Source of the DNA: Actinobacillus sp.
GTDB taxonomy: Bacteria > Pseudomonadota > Gammaproteobacteria > Enterobacterales > Pasteurellaceae
Assembly: GCA_020026055.1 (NCBI GenBank)
Contig: JAHHRA010000016.1
Span: 1 to 43,179 of the forward strand
Reading direction: 5' to 3'
DNA: 43,179 nucleotides
Shown: positions 42,996-43,179 of the stretch, piece after piece
Layout: the number at the start of each line of letters is the position of its first letter
How positions within the stretch are numbered: the stretch's first letter is position 1
Made by a program: the position numbers and the translations under genes
Notes under the pieces: model-generated
Told to the model about the DNA's origin: nothing
Databases searched by the model: none
Seen by the model: only the letters and a program-made list of their open reading frames with translations

Positions 42996-43179
42996 TGATC
43001 TGCCCCCAAAAAGTTGGACTGGCTTAATTTAAGGACTGAGTTCCGTACTCTACAGGGCTTAGTCCTTTTAATTTCACTGAATACGCTCATTGTTGTAGTA
43101 ATGAATGTAGCGGTGAATTTGGTATTCAAGTTCGGCAAACGTTTCAAATCGTTTACCAAAATAGCATTCTGTTTTGAGA
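42996..43179 (-). mobile_element. End of an IS3-family (IS150-group) insertion sequence; continues past the window
   Basis: From the left, the terminus reads TGATCTGCCCCCAAAAAG then TTGGACT, with the TG dinucleotide and G/C-then-AAAGTT pattern of IS150-like ends. The last 50 codons of a DDE transposase (OrfB) lie inside it on the minus strand. Only the transposase-distal end of the element is in the window. It sits 28 bp after plsY. Confidence 0.85.
43024..43179 (-). pseudogene. IS3-family transposase OrfB, C-terminal fragment with a frameshift
   Basis: The minus strand encodes CYFGKRFETFAELEYQIHRY then IHYYNNERIQ, followed by a premature TGA (43074-43076). Shifting frame by one base there restores VKLKGLSPVEYGTQSLN and a TAA at 43024-43026. 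This is the usual C-terminus of these transposases, where the common form is NERIQxKLxGLSPVEYR. One base is therefore missing, and the catalytic arginine-like position of VEYR is G. The upstream catalytic residues are outside the window. Confidence 0.8.

Noticed and set aside
1..43179. CRISPR array, tRNA or rRNA genes, prophage
   Set aside because: No regularly spaced repeats, cloverleaf-like sequence, rRNA core sequence or phage genes were seen. Every long gap is accounted for by leaders, repeats or terminators.

Overview
The window is AT-rich, densely coded chromosomal DNA from a gammaproteobacterium that looks like a member of Pasteurellales. The Pal lipoprotein closely resembles Haemophilus P6. 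FtsZ has an expanded loop and a degenerate tail of the Pasteurellaceae kind. RNase E carries a long leader and a PNPase-type C-terminal tail. Neither classical Pasteurellaceae uptake-sequence core (AAGTGCGGT or ACAAGCGGT) was found. Instead a different 28-bp motif recurs, with the same architecture: a GC-rich core followed by two A/T tracts.

Layout: (1) 1-1405, 5' part of a trimeric autotransporter adhesin on the minus strand. (2) 1552-2288 trmO, convergent with rne (2405-5338, minus), which has a ~400-nt leader matching the autoregulatory rne 5' UTR. (3) A corB/yfjD-type CNNM gene (minus), divergent from ffh-psd-fklB (plus). (4) polA (minus), divergent from tolB-pal (plus). (5) 15335-33583, a complete dcw cell-wall and division cluster on the minus strand. 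In transcription order it is mraZ-rsmH-ftsL-ftsI-murE-murF-mraY-murD-ftsW-murG-murC-ddl-ftsQ-ftsA-ftsZ-lpxC. (6) 33819-40702, a complete cytochrome c maturation cluster ccmABCDEFGHI (plus), followed by a Sel1-repeat lipoprotein gene. (7) folB (minus), divergent from plsY (plus). (8) The right edge holds the end of a frameshifted IS3-family element.

The dcw genes make the peptidoglycan precursors (MurC-F, Ddl, MraY, MurG), build the divisome (FtsL, I, W, Q, A, Z) and commit lipid A synthesis (LpxC). They are tightly packed, with several overlapping stop and start codons. They appear to be driven from an mraZ promoter with three MraZ operator boxes, plus at least one internal ftsZ promoter. The ccm genes encode a System I haem-handling pathway.

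The most unusual signal is the dispersed 28-bp element. I see ten good copies and several weaker ones. Two sites consist of inverted pairs at gene junctions, and three copies lie inside mur genes. I interpret it as a candidate lineage-specific DNA uptake signal sequence. That function is an inference; the repeated sequence itself is visible.
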